Shown here: positions 1 through 7,993 of the stretch, one piece after another
Position numbering within the stretch: position 1 is the first letter of the stretch
Layout: each line of letters opens with the position of its first letter
Source of the DNA: Saprospiraceae bacterium UBA7687
GTDB lineage: Bacteria; Bacteroidota; Bacteroidia; Chitinophagales; Saprospiraceae
Length of the DNA stretch: 16,409 nt
Reading direction: 5' to 3'
NCBI GenBank assembly: GCA_002482845.1
Contig: DLGT01000033.1
Span: 1 to 16,409 of the forward strand
Notes under the pieces: generated by a model
What the model was told of the DNA's origin: nothing
Seen by the model: the letters and a program-made list of their open reading frames with translations, nothing else
Database searches by the model: none
Translations under genes and position numbers: made by a program

Positions 1-3000
1 TGTTGGAGATGGATTAACAGTGATAGTAAAGGTTATTGGATTACCTGTACAAGTAATACCTCCATTTGTAATTGACGGTGTAACCGTAATGGTAGCTATT
101 ACTGGTGTTGTACTTGTATTTATTGCTGTAAATGCAGCTATGTTGCCTGTACCCATTGCTGCGAGACCTATGCTTGGAGTATTGTTCGTCCAGTTAAATA
201 CCACACCTTGTGGTGTACCCGAAAACGAAACTGCAGCAGTTGGTAAACCATTACAAACTGATTGATTAGCCACAGGATTTACAGTTGCACTTACGTCAAC
301 AATCCCATCACAGTTATCGTCAATACCATTACATAGTTCTGTCTCACCTGGATTAATATTTACATTATCATCATCACAATCTGTATTATTTAGAACAAAA
401 CCCACTCCACAAACATCACAAAAAACCATGGTGCTGTCAGGAGTGCCGTAAGTGTCACCGTCAAAATCATAATAACAAGTTACCACATCACCTTGTAGAC
501 TTCCAAAAGCCATACCTCTTAAATCATCAGGTGAGCTCCCAAAACTAGGAGACCACATTCCAGTAGTTGTAACTCTCCTAAAACTTGATGAAATGTTACT
601 AGTTAGAAAAGTACCATTTCCAACATAAACAGCACCAAATGTTTCCCCACTAACGACTCCTGAATTGATATTAGTTATGGTATACGGTGGTGTAGGAAGT
701 ATTTTTTCAAATACAACTGTTGTGTTTCCTGACCAGTGATAAATCATATTATCATCAGGATTGTAACAAATGACTTCGCCGTCAGCCCCATTCCCTAGAG
801 CAGTTAAAAGCGTTGTTGAACCCGTTATAGGATTTATTTCAAACAGCGTTTCACTAGGTGTTGCGCCGTCACCTGTTACACCAAACAATTTTCCAGTTGG
901 GGTAAAAGTAATTGATGAGAAGTTAGCGCCTAAATTACCAATTTGAGTAAACTGAGTGGTAACTGGATCATAAGTACAAAGTAATCTACCTGTTACGCCA
1001 GATACTCTCACGATAGCATAAAATACACCAGTTACAGGATTTTTTGTAAAGCCTTGCATGCCAAGAACAGTAAATCCTGGTAACGTCGGCCCAACTCTTT
1101 GGATAACTTGGAAAGTCAAACTGTCAAATGTCCAAAGAGAATCTTGAAATGGTGAAGTAGCATACAATCTTGAAAAACAAGGAGCTGACATACAAACATC
1201 TCCTTCATCAGACTGACCATTACAATTATCATCAATACCATTACAAATTTCTGTTGCTGTTGGGTTAATTCCAATATTTTGATCATTACAATCAGTGCTA
1301 TTCAGAACAAAACCTGTTCCGCACGTACCGCAAAAAGTCATAGAACTAGATGCATTTCCAAAAGTATCACCATCTGAATCCGCATAACATGTGACAGTCT
1401 GTATATCACTTCCACAAATTTCTAAACTCCAATTATTTAGTGAGCCACCATCCTGATTAAATTCATCAACTACTGTTAATGTCCAAGTCCCCAGAAAATT
1501 TTCGCCATCAAATGCTGATAAAGATTGCAAAGGAATATAATTACCATTATCTATTGGTGGACAAGGATATCCTGCTGATAACGCTTCGTCATCAAAATTA
1601 ATTAACATATTGTCTTCATTACCACATGGATTATCAATTAAGGTAATTGTAGTTCCTTGAGGACTTGTGAGTCTGATAACTAAATCTGATACCCAAGTAT
1701 GAGTTATATTTAAATTCTTTACATTAATATCTGAGATAATACCGCCACATCCTGATAAATTGATGGTTGATATGATGGTTGCAACAGTAGTAGGAATAGA
1801 GATAGGTACATTTGTACTAGCTGTAGTATTACAAACAATATTTGCAGTGGTAAATGAAAACGCTGTAGAGAACATACCAGTTCCGCAAGCGTTGACAGCC
1901 CTTACTCTCCAATAATAAGTTGTAACTATATTAAGGCCTGATGTTTGAAAATTAGTATTTACAACTCCAGTTGTTGTGCTTACAATGTTTGTAAATGCAG
2001 CATCAAGAGCTAATTGAACATCATAACTTTCAGATGTTGGAATGGCATCCCATGTCAAGTTTGGATCTACAACATTTGTAGACATATTGGAAGGTAACAA
2101 TAAATTAGGAGTTGATGGAACAGCTGACTGAATTAAAATATCTATTGATTTATTTACAGGACTAACTCCATCTGTACCAGTGACAGTCATGGTATAATTC
2201 CCAGGCAAGGCAGCTGATGTATTTGATATTGTTAATGTACCAGTTCCCGGCCCTGTAATAGGATTGGTGGAAAAAGTAAAATTAGCACCAACAGGAACTC
2301 CTGATATACTTAAAGTTACAGGTCCAGCAAAACCGTCTCCAACTTCATATGTATAAACAGCATTATTAGGTTGGCAAATTGAAACAGATTCAGGTGTTAT
2401 TTCTAAGAAACATGATGGTGGTAAATCAAATGCTTCTGTACCATCAGATCTACTATTAGAACTACCTTGAGAAGCACTAAATCCTAATCCTCTTCTTGCA
2501 AATACTTCCCAAATTAGACAACGATTTGCGCCACCATATAATATCATATCAGCGCTAAGTATTGCATCTCTCCCATCAACAAACCCAGGACTACATGGCT
2601 GTAATCTCATTCCTTCGTTTACAAGTAGCATTGCTTCTTCAAAACCAACACTGCCGCCATGTGCATCAATTAAAGCCCAGGTCAAATCCCATATCATTCC
2701 ACACCAAACATAACCAATGCCATGAGGAATTGCCAATGTCTTAATATCATCATATGTAGCTGGATTGATCAACAAATCAGTAGAATATGGTGTAGGTCTA
2801 ATACCCGGACCGTTTGCTGGTTGGCCAAATAAATATGTACCAATTCCTCTTGAATCAGTTCCCATATCACCTGTGTTTAATGTGGTCATCAGTGCATACC
2901 AATCACTCCAACCTTCACCCATTTGCTCAGTATTCCCAAGACAACTTGTATTATTAGGACCACCCGTAAATCTATTGGATATACCATGAGCGTATTCGTG

Positions 3001-4383
3001 AGCAATTACACCATTATCTAAATCACCATCCACATTTGGATTTGGATTTGTACCTATATACATTTGCATTCTTGGTCTTGAACCATCATTGGGTGTACCA
3101 AAATTTGCGTTGTTTGTTCCAGAACCGTCTTGAGCTTCAGCTTGTACATAATCAGACCCTAAACCGCCATTTCCATAATTATTTTGTTGGAAATTTCCTG
3201 CCGCTTCATCAAAACCATATTCGTACGCAAAATCATGGATAAAATTATTCCAGTAATATAAATTTGTCACGGCTGCTGGCCTATATGTACTAGGGTCTTG
3301 TGCTAGGTCTAATGGAAAAGAAAAATCAAGACCAACACCTCCATCAGGACTAGATCCTGCATCTGGCATATTATTAGCATCAATATCAGTGTAAGCATGC
3401 ACGTTATTACCTTGTGTTGTTGTAAACTCAGGTCCAATAGCGCCATTTGTATCATGCCATCCAAAAGGCGAAGCATTAGGATCTGCTGGCTCATTTACTA
3501 ACACCCTACCATCAGCAGGTGGAAAAGGTGCTACATGATTAGGACTTTCAACAGGTTCTGGATATACTCTATAAGAACTACCATCCAATGTAGACATAGC
3601 TAATGCTTGTAACTTAATATGTTCAAACATTGAGATACCTGACTTTGGTCTAAATCTTTTATTCTTAGTATTTAATTCATTATGTTCGTGACTACATTCA
3701 GACTCATGCGGACCGAAATCACAGCTTACCACCCAGTTATTTTGATCTAAAATTTCTCCGGTTAATGCATCAACTCTAACATTCCACCAATTTTGTGCTG
3801 AAACTTCATAAATGCTCACGCTCCAAGCTAAAGCAATATTTCCGTTTTCTAAAGGTTGCCAAACTAATTTAACTGGTATGTCTTCTAGAGACAGTGTACT
3901 TTTCTCAAAGATAACTTCTTGTGAAGGACCACCTTTATACTCTTTTACTATAATTCCACCACCTAGATCATAACCAAAATGCAATGCTGCAAATTCCACT
4001 GCTTTTTCTGATGTAATAACCGGAGTAACAAGTTTGGTTGATTTACCTACATTTGGGACAAACCTAGTTCCGTAATGGACCAATTGGTCATTACCAGTTA
4101 CGTGTGCGTTTAAAATTGCACCATGAACGGTTATTTGATGTATGTTTTGGTCAAAATAAATATGATGAATCCCACTTTTCCTAGAAAAAGATTCTGACGA
4201 CAGGGTCATATTGTTGATGTCTATGGTATCTACGCCTATTTGAGCGGAAATATTTTTAACTAAGGCTCTAGCTATTTCAGCTTTAGTAGCAATTTGTGCG
4301 TTTGAGATTTGAGCGCAAAAAAATACAATCGAAAGTATAATTAACTTTGGATTGAATTTTAAAAAGTTTAGGTTCGTTACCAT
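1..4383 (-). CDS. Secreted multidomain M36 (fungalysin-type) metalloprotease, C-terminus cut by left window edge
   Basis: An open frame runs from ATG at 4383 to base 1 without a stop (1461 codons seen). Residues 1-29 are a signal peptide (hydrophobic 14-24, cleavage after SNA). A fungalysin/PepSY-type propeptide follows (about 65-110 and 170-218). The M36 catalytic domain spans about 255-655, with zinc motif HEYAH at 462-466 and the third ligand expected at Glu490 in GEGWSD; Glu463 would be the catalytic base. Next come an Ig-like segment (about 660-745), a fibronectin-III-like domain (755-848), a proprotein-convertase P-like domain (about 849-990), a MopE-type Cys/Asp-rich motif (997-1059), a beta-propeller-like region (about 1064-1300), a second MopE motif (1301-1363) and a PKD-like segment to the edge. 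The protein should be extracellular and digest proteins. A type IX sorting domain is expected beyond the window but is not seen. The reading stays in frame throughout. The family call is firm; accessory domain limits are approximate. Confidence 0.93.
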   Translation of the reverse strand, partial: MVTNLNFLKFNPKLIILSIVFFCAQISNAQIATKAEIARALVKNISAQIGVDTIDINNMTLSSESFSRKSGIHHIYFDQNIHQITVHGAILNAHVTGNDQLVHYGTRFVPNVGKSTKLVTPVITSEKAVEFAALHFGYDLGGGIIVKEYKGGPSQEVIFEKSTLSLEDIPVKLVWQPLENGNIALAWSVSIYEVSAQNWWNVRVDALTGEILDQNNWVVSCDFGPHESECSHEHNELNTKNKRFRPKSGISMFEHIKLQALAMSTLDGSSYRVYPEPVESPNHVAPFPPADGRVLVNEPADPNASPFGWHDTNGAIGPEFTTTQGNNVHAYTDIDANNMPDAGSSPDGGVGLDFSFPLDLAQDPSTYRPAAVTNLYYWNNFIHDFAYEYGFDEAAGNFQQNNYGNGGLGSDYVQAEAQDGSGTNNANFGTPNDGSRPRMQMYIGTNPNPNVDGDLDNGVIAHEYAHGISNRFTGGPNNTSCLGNTEQMGEGWSDWYALMTTLNTGDMGTDSRGIGTYLFGQPANGPGIRPTPYSTDLLINPATYDDIKTLAIPHGIGYVWCGMIWDLTWALIDAHGGSVGFEEAMLLVNEGMRLQPCSPGFVDGRDAILSADMILYGGANRCLIWEVFARRGLGFSASQGSSNSRSDGTEAFDLPPSCFLEITPESVSICQPNNAVYTYEVGDGFAGPVTLSISGVPVGANFTFSTNPITGPGTGTLTISNTSAALPGNYTMTVTGTDGVSPVNKSIDILIQSAVPSTPNLLLPSNMSTNVVDPNLTWDAIPTSESYDVQLALDAAFTNIVSTTTGVVNTNFQTSGLNIVTTYYWRVRAVNACGTGMFSTAFSFTTANIVCNTTASTNVPISIPTTVATIISTINLSGCGGIISDINVKNLNITHTWVSDLVIRLTSPQGTTITLIDNPCGNEDNMLINFDDEALSAGYPCPPIDNGNYIPLQSLSAFDGENFLGTWTLTVVDEFNQDGGSLNNWSLEICGSDIQTVTCYADSDGDTFGNASSSMTFCGTCGTGFVLNSTDCNDQNIGINPTATEICNGIDDNCNGQSDEGDVCMSAPCFSRLYATSPFQDSLWTFDSLTFQVIQRVGPTLPGFTVLGMQGFTKNPVTGVFYAIVRVSGVTGRLLCTYDPVTTQFTQIGNLGANFSSITFTPTGKLFGVTGDGATPSETLFEINPITGSTTLLTALGNGADGEVICYNPDDNMIYHWSGNTTVVFEKILPTPPYTITNINSGVVSGETFGAVYVGNGTFLTSNISSSFRRVTTTGMWSPSFGSSPDDLRGMAFGSLQGDVVTCYYDFDGDTYGTPDSTMVFCDVCGVGFVLNNTDCDDDNVNINPGETELCNGIDDNCDGIVDVSATVNPVANQSVCNGLPTAAVSFSGTPQGVVFNWTNNTPSIGLAAMGTGNIAAFTAINTSTTPVIATITVTPSITNGGITCTGNPITFTITVNPSPT
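295..483 (-). repeat. MopE-type motif, second (C-terminal) copy inside the protease gene
   Basis: Codes residues 1301-1363 of the M36 protease. It starts VTCYYDFDGD and ends near CNGIDDNCDG, with paired Cys and many Asp typical of the putative metal-binding MopE repeat. It has the same length (63 codons) as the copy at 1207-1395, with 41 of 63 residues identical in an ungapped comparison. It lacks the Asp-Glu-Gly that follows the first copy. Confidence 0.85.
1207..1395 (-). repeat. MopE-type motif, first copy inside the protease gene
   Basis: Codes residues 997-1059 of the M36 protease. It starts VTCYADSDGD and ends near CNGIDDNCNG, followed by a DEG. It lies between the P-like domain and the propeller-like region. 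Known MopE-type repeats occur in secreted Bacteroidota and myxobacterial proteins; calcium or copper binding is inferred from the family and not shown here. Confidence 0.85.
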
Positions 4384-4798
4384 AATTTGGGGAATTGAAG
4401 TTCAGAATTGGGTTTGATTATATAGAGATTATGTTCAAATTGTTTTCACAAGATGTAATACTAGAATGATGAAATTAATTTTTTCGTAAAAAAAATGTAG
4501 ATATAATACGTAGCCTAGCTTTCCCTGAGATTTTAATTGGTTTTTGATAGATCATGGTTGTTTGTTTTGAAATATTATAGCAAAAACCTATATCTATTAT
4601 GTTGATATAAGTTGTGTTAAAATAAACATGTAGTATGACCTATCTAGAGATTGCGCAAAATTATAAAATATATCCGAATGAACAAACTATGTATTAATAT
4701 TTTTTATATTATATTTTTTTACATATAATATAAAACTGCATAATAGATAGAAATAATCATGATAAAATAGTTAAATTAGATACTCTAGTAGCATAAAA
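4384..4798. other. AT-rich intergenic gap with no gene seen
   Basis: This gap of 415 bp separates two minus-strand genes, the amidohydrolase (ending at 4799) and the M36 protease (starting at 4383). Only very short open frames occur on either strand. It must hold the protease promoter and probably the end of the amidohydrolase transcript. I found no perfect TAnnTTTG element on the minus strand within about 150 bp of the protease start. The clearest structure is the AT-only inverted repeat at 4702-4735. Confidence 0.7.
4702..4735. repeat. Perfect 12-bp AT-only inverted repeat
   Basis: Arms TTTTATATTATA (4702-4713) and TATAATATAAAA (4724-4735) pair perfectly around a 10-nt loop that contains seven T on the plus strand. 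It lies 64 bp past the amidohydrolase stop. It could be a weak terminator for that gene, but there are no GC pairs and no long U tract after the stem on the minus strand, so its function is open. Confidence 0.45.
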
Positions 4799-5986
4799 CT
4801 ATTGTTCAATGGCCAACCAAGCCATTAATCCCATACCAATTTCAAGGGCTGATTCATCTATATCAAAAGTGGACGTATGAACTGGTGAAACTATCCCTTT
4901 TGCAGCATTGCCTGTACCTAATCTGTAAAAACATGCAGGAATGACTTGGGAATAAAAGGCAAAATCTTCAGAAGTCATCCTTATTGGAAGATCTACTACA
5001 TTTTCTTTTCCTAAATATTCTACCATTTTTCCTTTTGCGGTTAGGGTGAAATCATGATCATTAATTAGACAAGGATAACCGTTTTCTATTTTTACTTCAC
5101 ATGTTGCACCATACGAACTTGCTGTTTGATGAGCTATTTGAACGATTAAATTATGGGCTTCCTTTCTCCAATTCTCGTCCATTGTTCTGAAAGTCCCTTC
5201 TATTAAAACTTTATTAGGAATGACATTAGTTGCACCACCGACAGAGTTTATTTTTCCAAAACTTAGCACAGTTGGAATAGCTGGATTACTTTTACGAGAA
5301 ACTATTTGTTGAAGTGCAATTAAAATTTGACTTGAAGCCAAAATAGTATCAACAATATCATTAGGCATTGCAGCATGACCACCTTTACCATTAACTTCTA
5401 TATATATTTCATCAGATGATGCCATGTATAATCCTGTTCTAATTCCAACTTGCCCTACTTCCATAGATGGAAAAACATGCTGACCAAGAATAGATTTTGG
5501 TTTAGGATTTTGCAAAACACCTTCTGATATAAGTAAACTTGCACCTCCTGGTAATTTCTCTTCTCCTGGCTGGAATATAAGTCTATAACTATTTACTAAT
5601 GAATCCTTTAGATCATTCAAAATAAATGCCGCACCAATTAAACAAGACATATGAACGTCATGTCCACACGCATGCATCACTCCTTCATTAGCTGATTTAT
5701 AGGGTACATTATTTTCTTCAAAAATTGGCAGACCATCCATATCAGCCCTTAATGCTATCACTTGCCCATTAATCGATCCTTCAATATTAGCAACTAATCC
5801 ATGACCTCCCCACCCTGTCGTATAAGGAATATTTGCATTTGTTAATATTTCAGCAATATAATCTGATGTATTTTTCTCAACAAAAGAAAGTTCAGGGTAT
5901 TTATGAAGGTGCCTTCTGATTTTGATAATTTCGGGAAGATATTCAGAAGCTTTATTTTTTATGCTATCAATTAGATTGGTCTTCAT
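4799..5986 (-). CDS. M20D-family amidohydrolase / N-acyl-amino-acid carboxypeptidase
   Basis: A complete 395-residue zinc or manganese amidohydrolase of peptidase family M20D (relatives: hippurate hydrolase, IAA-amino-acid hydrolase, N-acetyl-diaminopimelate deacetylase). Motifs in order: RADMDGLP (80-87), HACGHD (105-110) giving metal ligands Cys107 and His109, PGEE (140-143) with catalytic Glu142 and ligand Glu143, His170 (GQHVFP), GGHAA of the dimerisation domain (202-206), SEDFAF (339-344), and the last ligand His370 in HTSTFDID. All key residues are present and the length is normal. There is no signal peptide, so it is probably cytosolic, cleaving acyl or peptide amides of amino acids. 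The exact substrate cannot be read from sequence. It is transcribed alone, divergent from the lipoprotein gene at 6176. Confidence 0.92.
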   Translation of the reverse strand: MKTNLIDSIKNKASEYLPEIIKIRRHLHKYPELSFVEKNTSDYIAEILTNANIPYTTGWGGHGLVANIEGSINGQVIALRADMDGLPIFEENNVPYKSANEGVMHACGHDVHMSCLIGAAFILNDLKDSLVNSYRLIFQPGEEKLPGGASLLISEGVLQNPKPKSILGQHVFPSMEVGQVGIRTGLYMASSDEIYIEVNGKGGHAAMPNDIVDTILASSQILIALQQIVSRKSNPAIPTVLSFGKINSVGGATNVIPNKVLIEGTFRTMDENWRKEAHNLIVQIAHQTASSYGATCEVKIENGYPCLINDHDFTLTAKGKMVEYLGKENVVDLPIRMTSEDFAFYSQVIPACFYRLGTGNAAKGIVSPVHTSTFDIDESALEIGMGLMAWLAIEQ

Positions 5987-6011
5987 GTTTTGAAATATTT
6001 AAATTAAAGGG

Positions 6012-6041
6012 TAAATATAGACATTTGTATTTTGTCGCCAA
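6012..6041 (-). promoter_or_regulatory. Candidate promoter of the M20D amidohydrolase gene
   Basis: On the minus strand a TTG (6039-6041) is followed after 19 nt by TATATTTA (6012-6019), which matches the Bacteroidota -7 consensus TAnnTTTG at 7 of 8 positions. It sits 25 bp upstream of the ATG at 5986. The composition is AT-rich, so chance matches are likely. Confidence 0.35.
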
Positions 6042-6141
6042 TTAATATTTACAGAATAGCTTTTAAGTTCTTTTGCGTTTGTGGAATTGTAACAATCACC
6101 CGATAAAAAAATTCTATTTATAAAGTAAGTAAAATAATTTA

Positions 6142-6151
6142 TATACTTTTG
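6142..6151 (+). promoter_or_regulatory. Bacteroidota-type -7 promoter element upstream of the lipoprotein gene
   Basis: TATACTTTTG contains a perfect TAnnTTTG (6144-6151), 24 bp before the ATG at 6176. The -33 element is poor: only TTTA at 6117-6120, 23 nt upstream. The same 10-mer occurs ahead of the desaturase gene at 13254-13263 on the minus strand, which supports a shared promoter class. Confidence 0.5.
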
Positions 6152-6175
6152 GAACTTTAAGTATCGAACACTTCT

Positions 6176-6613
6176 ATGCGAGCATTAATAATGTGTGTAT
6201 TTTTCCTTACTCTATGGTCTTCCTGTAGTGTAAATAAACATCAAAATGATGATAAAAAAGCCATTCTACAAGTGCTTAAAAAACAAGAGCTTGCGTGGAA
6301 TAGTGGTAACATAGATGTTTTTATGGAAGGATATTGGAAATCTGATAGCCTAATTTTCATAGGAAAGTCTGGCGTAAAATATGGCTGGGAGACAACACTT
6401 AAAAATTATAAAAAATCTTACCAGACTACAGAAATCATGGGTAAATTATCTTTTGATATTGAAAAGATTGAATTAATAAGCACCAATACAGCCTTTATAA
6501 TTGGTAAATATACGCTTGTCAGAAAAGAAGACAAACCTTCTGGCTTTTTTACTTTATTGTGGAAAAAGATTGATGGTAAATGGTATATTATTTCTGATCA
6601 TACTTCTGGTTAA
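6176..6613 (+). CDS. Small NTF2/SnoaL-like (DUF4440-type) predicted lipoprotein
   Basis: Codes 145 residues. Residues 1-16 are hydrophobic and end in WSSC, so Cys17 is a possible lipidation site, although Trp at -3 is not the classical lipobox residue. Without lipidation it would still be exported. The rest reads like a single cone-shaped NTF2-fold domain: an N-terminal helix with AILQVLKKQELAWNSGNID (about 29-47), a central F-M-E-G-Y-W stretch, and a C-terminal pair of strands ending GKWYIISDHTS. Such DUF4440/SnoaL-like proteins are small ligand-binding or catalytic domains; no activity can be assigned here. It lies 31 bp ahead of the permease start, so the two are probably co-transcribed. 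Confidence 0.75.
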   Translation: MRALIMCVFFLTLWSSCSVNKHQNDDKKAILQVLKKQELAWNSGNIDVFMEGYWKSDSLIFIGKSGVKYGWETTLKNYKKSYQTTEIMGKLSFDIEKIELISTNTAFIIGKYTLVRKEDKPSGFFTLLWKKIDGKWYIISDHTSG

Positions 6614-6644
6614 TTTCAAAACAATAATACATAAATTACATAAA

Positions 6645-7973
6645 ATGTCAAATCAAAACAATCAACTGCTAAAATTACTTGGTTTAGGTTTTGGAGTTGC
6701 TGTAACGGTTGGAGGTACCATTGGGACAGGGATTCTTCGTAAACCTGGTCAAATTGCAGCCCTTATTGGTGAACCATGGATTATTATGTTACTTTGGTTG
6801 GCTGTAGGTATTTATGCTATACTTGGTGTTTTATGTGCCATAGAACTTGCTGTATCAATGCCTCAAGCTGGTTCATGGTATGTGTATGCAAAACGAGCTT
6901 TTGGTAATTATTTTGGATTTGTGACAGGAATCACAAGTTGGTTTGGAACTGTGGCAGCATTGGGTTTTGGCGCTTACACTATGAGTGAATATATTGGTCT
7001 GTTGTTACCCAATACTGTAGACTTTATACAATTCATTGCAATTTTTCTACTTATTATATTAACATTGTTTCATTGGTTAGGAACAAAATCTGCAGGTAAA
7101 TCTCAAGAAATTCTTGCATTAATAAAGGGATTAGGACTACTGTTATTTGTAATTGTTTGTTTTATTTTCGGTTCTAATCCAACTGGTGCTGAAGTCAACC
7201 AAGTCGTAACAAATACAGTCATTCCAATGACCATTGTAAGTGTGATTGGCGCATTGCAAGCCATCTTTTATACTTATGATGGATGGCATACAGCTACTTA
7301 CTTTACTGAAGAAAATGCAGATCCTGTCAAAACGTTACCAAAATCAATGCTTATGGGTGTGGTTTCGATTATTGTGATTTATCTATTAGTAAATGGTGCG
7401 ATTCTTTATGTATTACCTGCCGATCAACTAGCCAATTCTAAACTAGCCGCTGCAGATACTATCAGCTACATCTTTGGAGATGGATATTCTAAGATAATTA
7501 CTTTGTTTCTGATGATTTCGATACTTGGGATTGTAAATGCACAAATCATGTTTGCACCAAGGGTAGTATTCTCCATGGGTAGAGATGGGTTGTTTTTTAA
7601 GGCAACCACAAAAGTTAATGCCATGGGAACGCCTTCAGTTGCAATGCCGCTGACCGCCTTATTGTCTATATTATTAATAATCAGCGGAAAGGATACATGT
7701 GACAAACTTTCCAATATAGCAACCTTCTTTTTTGTACTCAGTTATGCAGCAGGTTTTGCAGCTTTGATAAAACTAAGATATGATGAACCTGAATTACCTA
7801 GGCCTTTTAAAGCTCCTTGGTTTCCGTATCTTCCTATATTATTGATCGTCTTGAGTTTGTTGTTTTTAGGTGGAGCAGTTTATAGTGATATCGATAGTAG
7901 TATTTATGCTTTAGTATTTTTAGTGATTAGCTATCCATTATTTCTATTAATTAGGAAGTTAAATAATGATTAG
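6645..7973 (+). CDS. APC-superfamily amino-acid permease
   Basis: Codes 442 residues with about 12 membrane helices. Helix 1 carries the APC substrate motif GGTIGTGI (23-30). YDGWHTATYFTEE (211-223) resembles the helix-6 signature of LAT-type and related exchangers, and LPRPFKAP (384-391) is the conserved loop near the C-terminal helices. It probably moves amino acids across the inner membrane; substrate and direction are not readable. The frame is open back to an ATG at 6501, but that longer start overlaps the lipoprotein gene by 113 bp and gives an unrelated leader. The ATG at 6645 starts directly before the soluble N-terminus MSNQNNQLLK and is preferred. It converges with the gene ending at 7994, with 20 bp between stops and no convincing terminator. 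Confidence 0.92.
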   Translation: MSNQNNQLLKLLGLGFGVAVTVGGTIGTGILRKPGQIAALIGEPWIIMLLWLAVGIYAILGVLCAIELAVSMPQAGSWYVYAKRAFGNYFGFVTGITSWFGTVAALGFGAYTMSEYIGLLLPNTVDFIQFIAIFLLIILTLFHWLGTKSAGKSQEILALIKGLGLLLFVIVCFIFGSNPTGAEVNQVVTNTVIPMTIVSVIGALQAIFYTYDGWHTATYFTEENADPVKTLPKSMLMGVVSIIVIYLLVNGAILYVLPADQLANSKLAAADTISYIFGDGYSKIITLFLMISILGIVNAQIMFAPRVVFSMGRDGLFFKATTKVNAMGTPSVAMPLTALLSILLIISGKDTCDKLSNIATFFFVLSYAAGFAALIKLRYDEPELPRPFKAPWFPYLPILLIVLSLLFLGGAVYSDIDSSIYALVFLVISYPLFLLIRKLNND

Positions 7974-7993
7974 TGTTTCTTTCATTTTGAAAT

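Noticed and set aside
20..3494. Several short open frames on both strands inside 1-4383 (for example 20-265 plus, 2765-2989 plus, 3309-3494 minus)
   Set aside because: They are shadows of the long M36 protease frame on the minus strand, which reads without interruption and has coherent domains from 4383 to base 1.
6501..6644. Upstream extension of the permease by 48 codons
   Set aside because: It overlaps the lipoprotein gene in another frame, adds an unrelated leader, and the ATG at 6645 gives a normal APC N-terminus.
7980..7992. TTTCA/TGAAA inverted pair between the convergent permease and ComEA-like genes as a two-way terminator
   Set aside because: The stem is only five base pairs, mostly AT, without a clear T tract; too weak to annotate.
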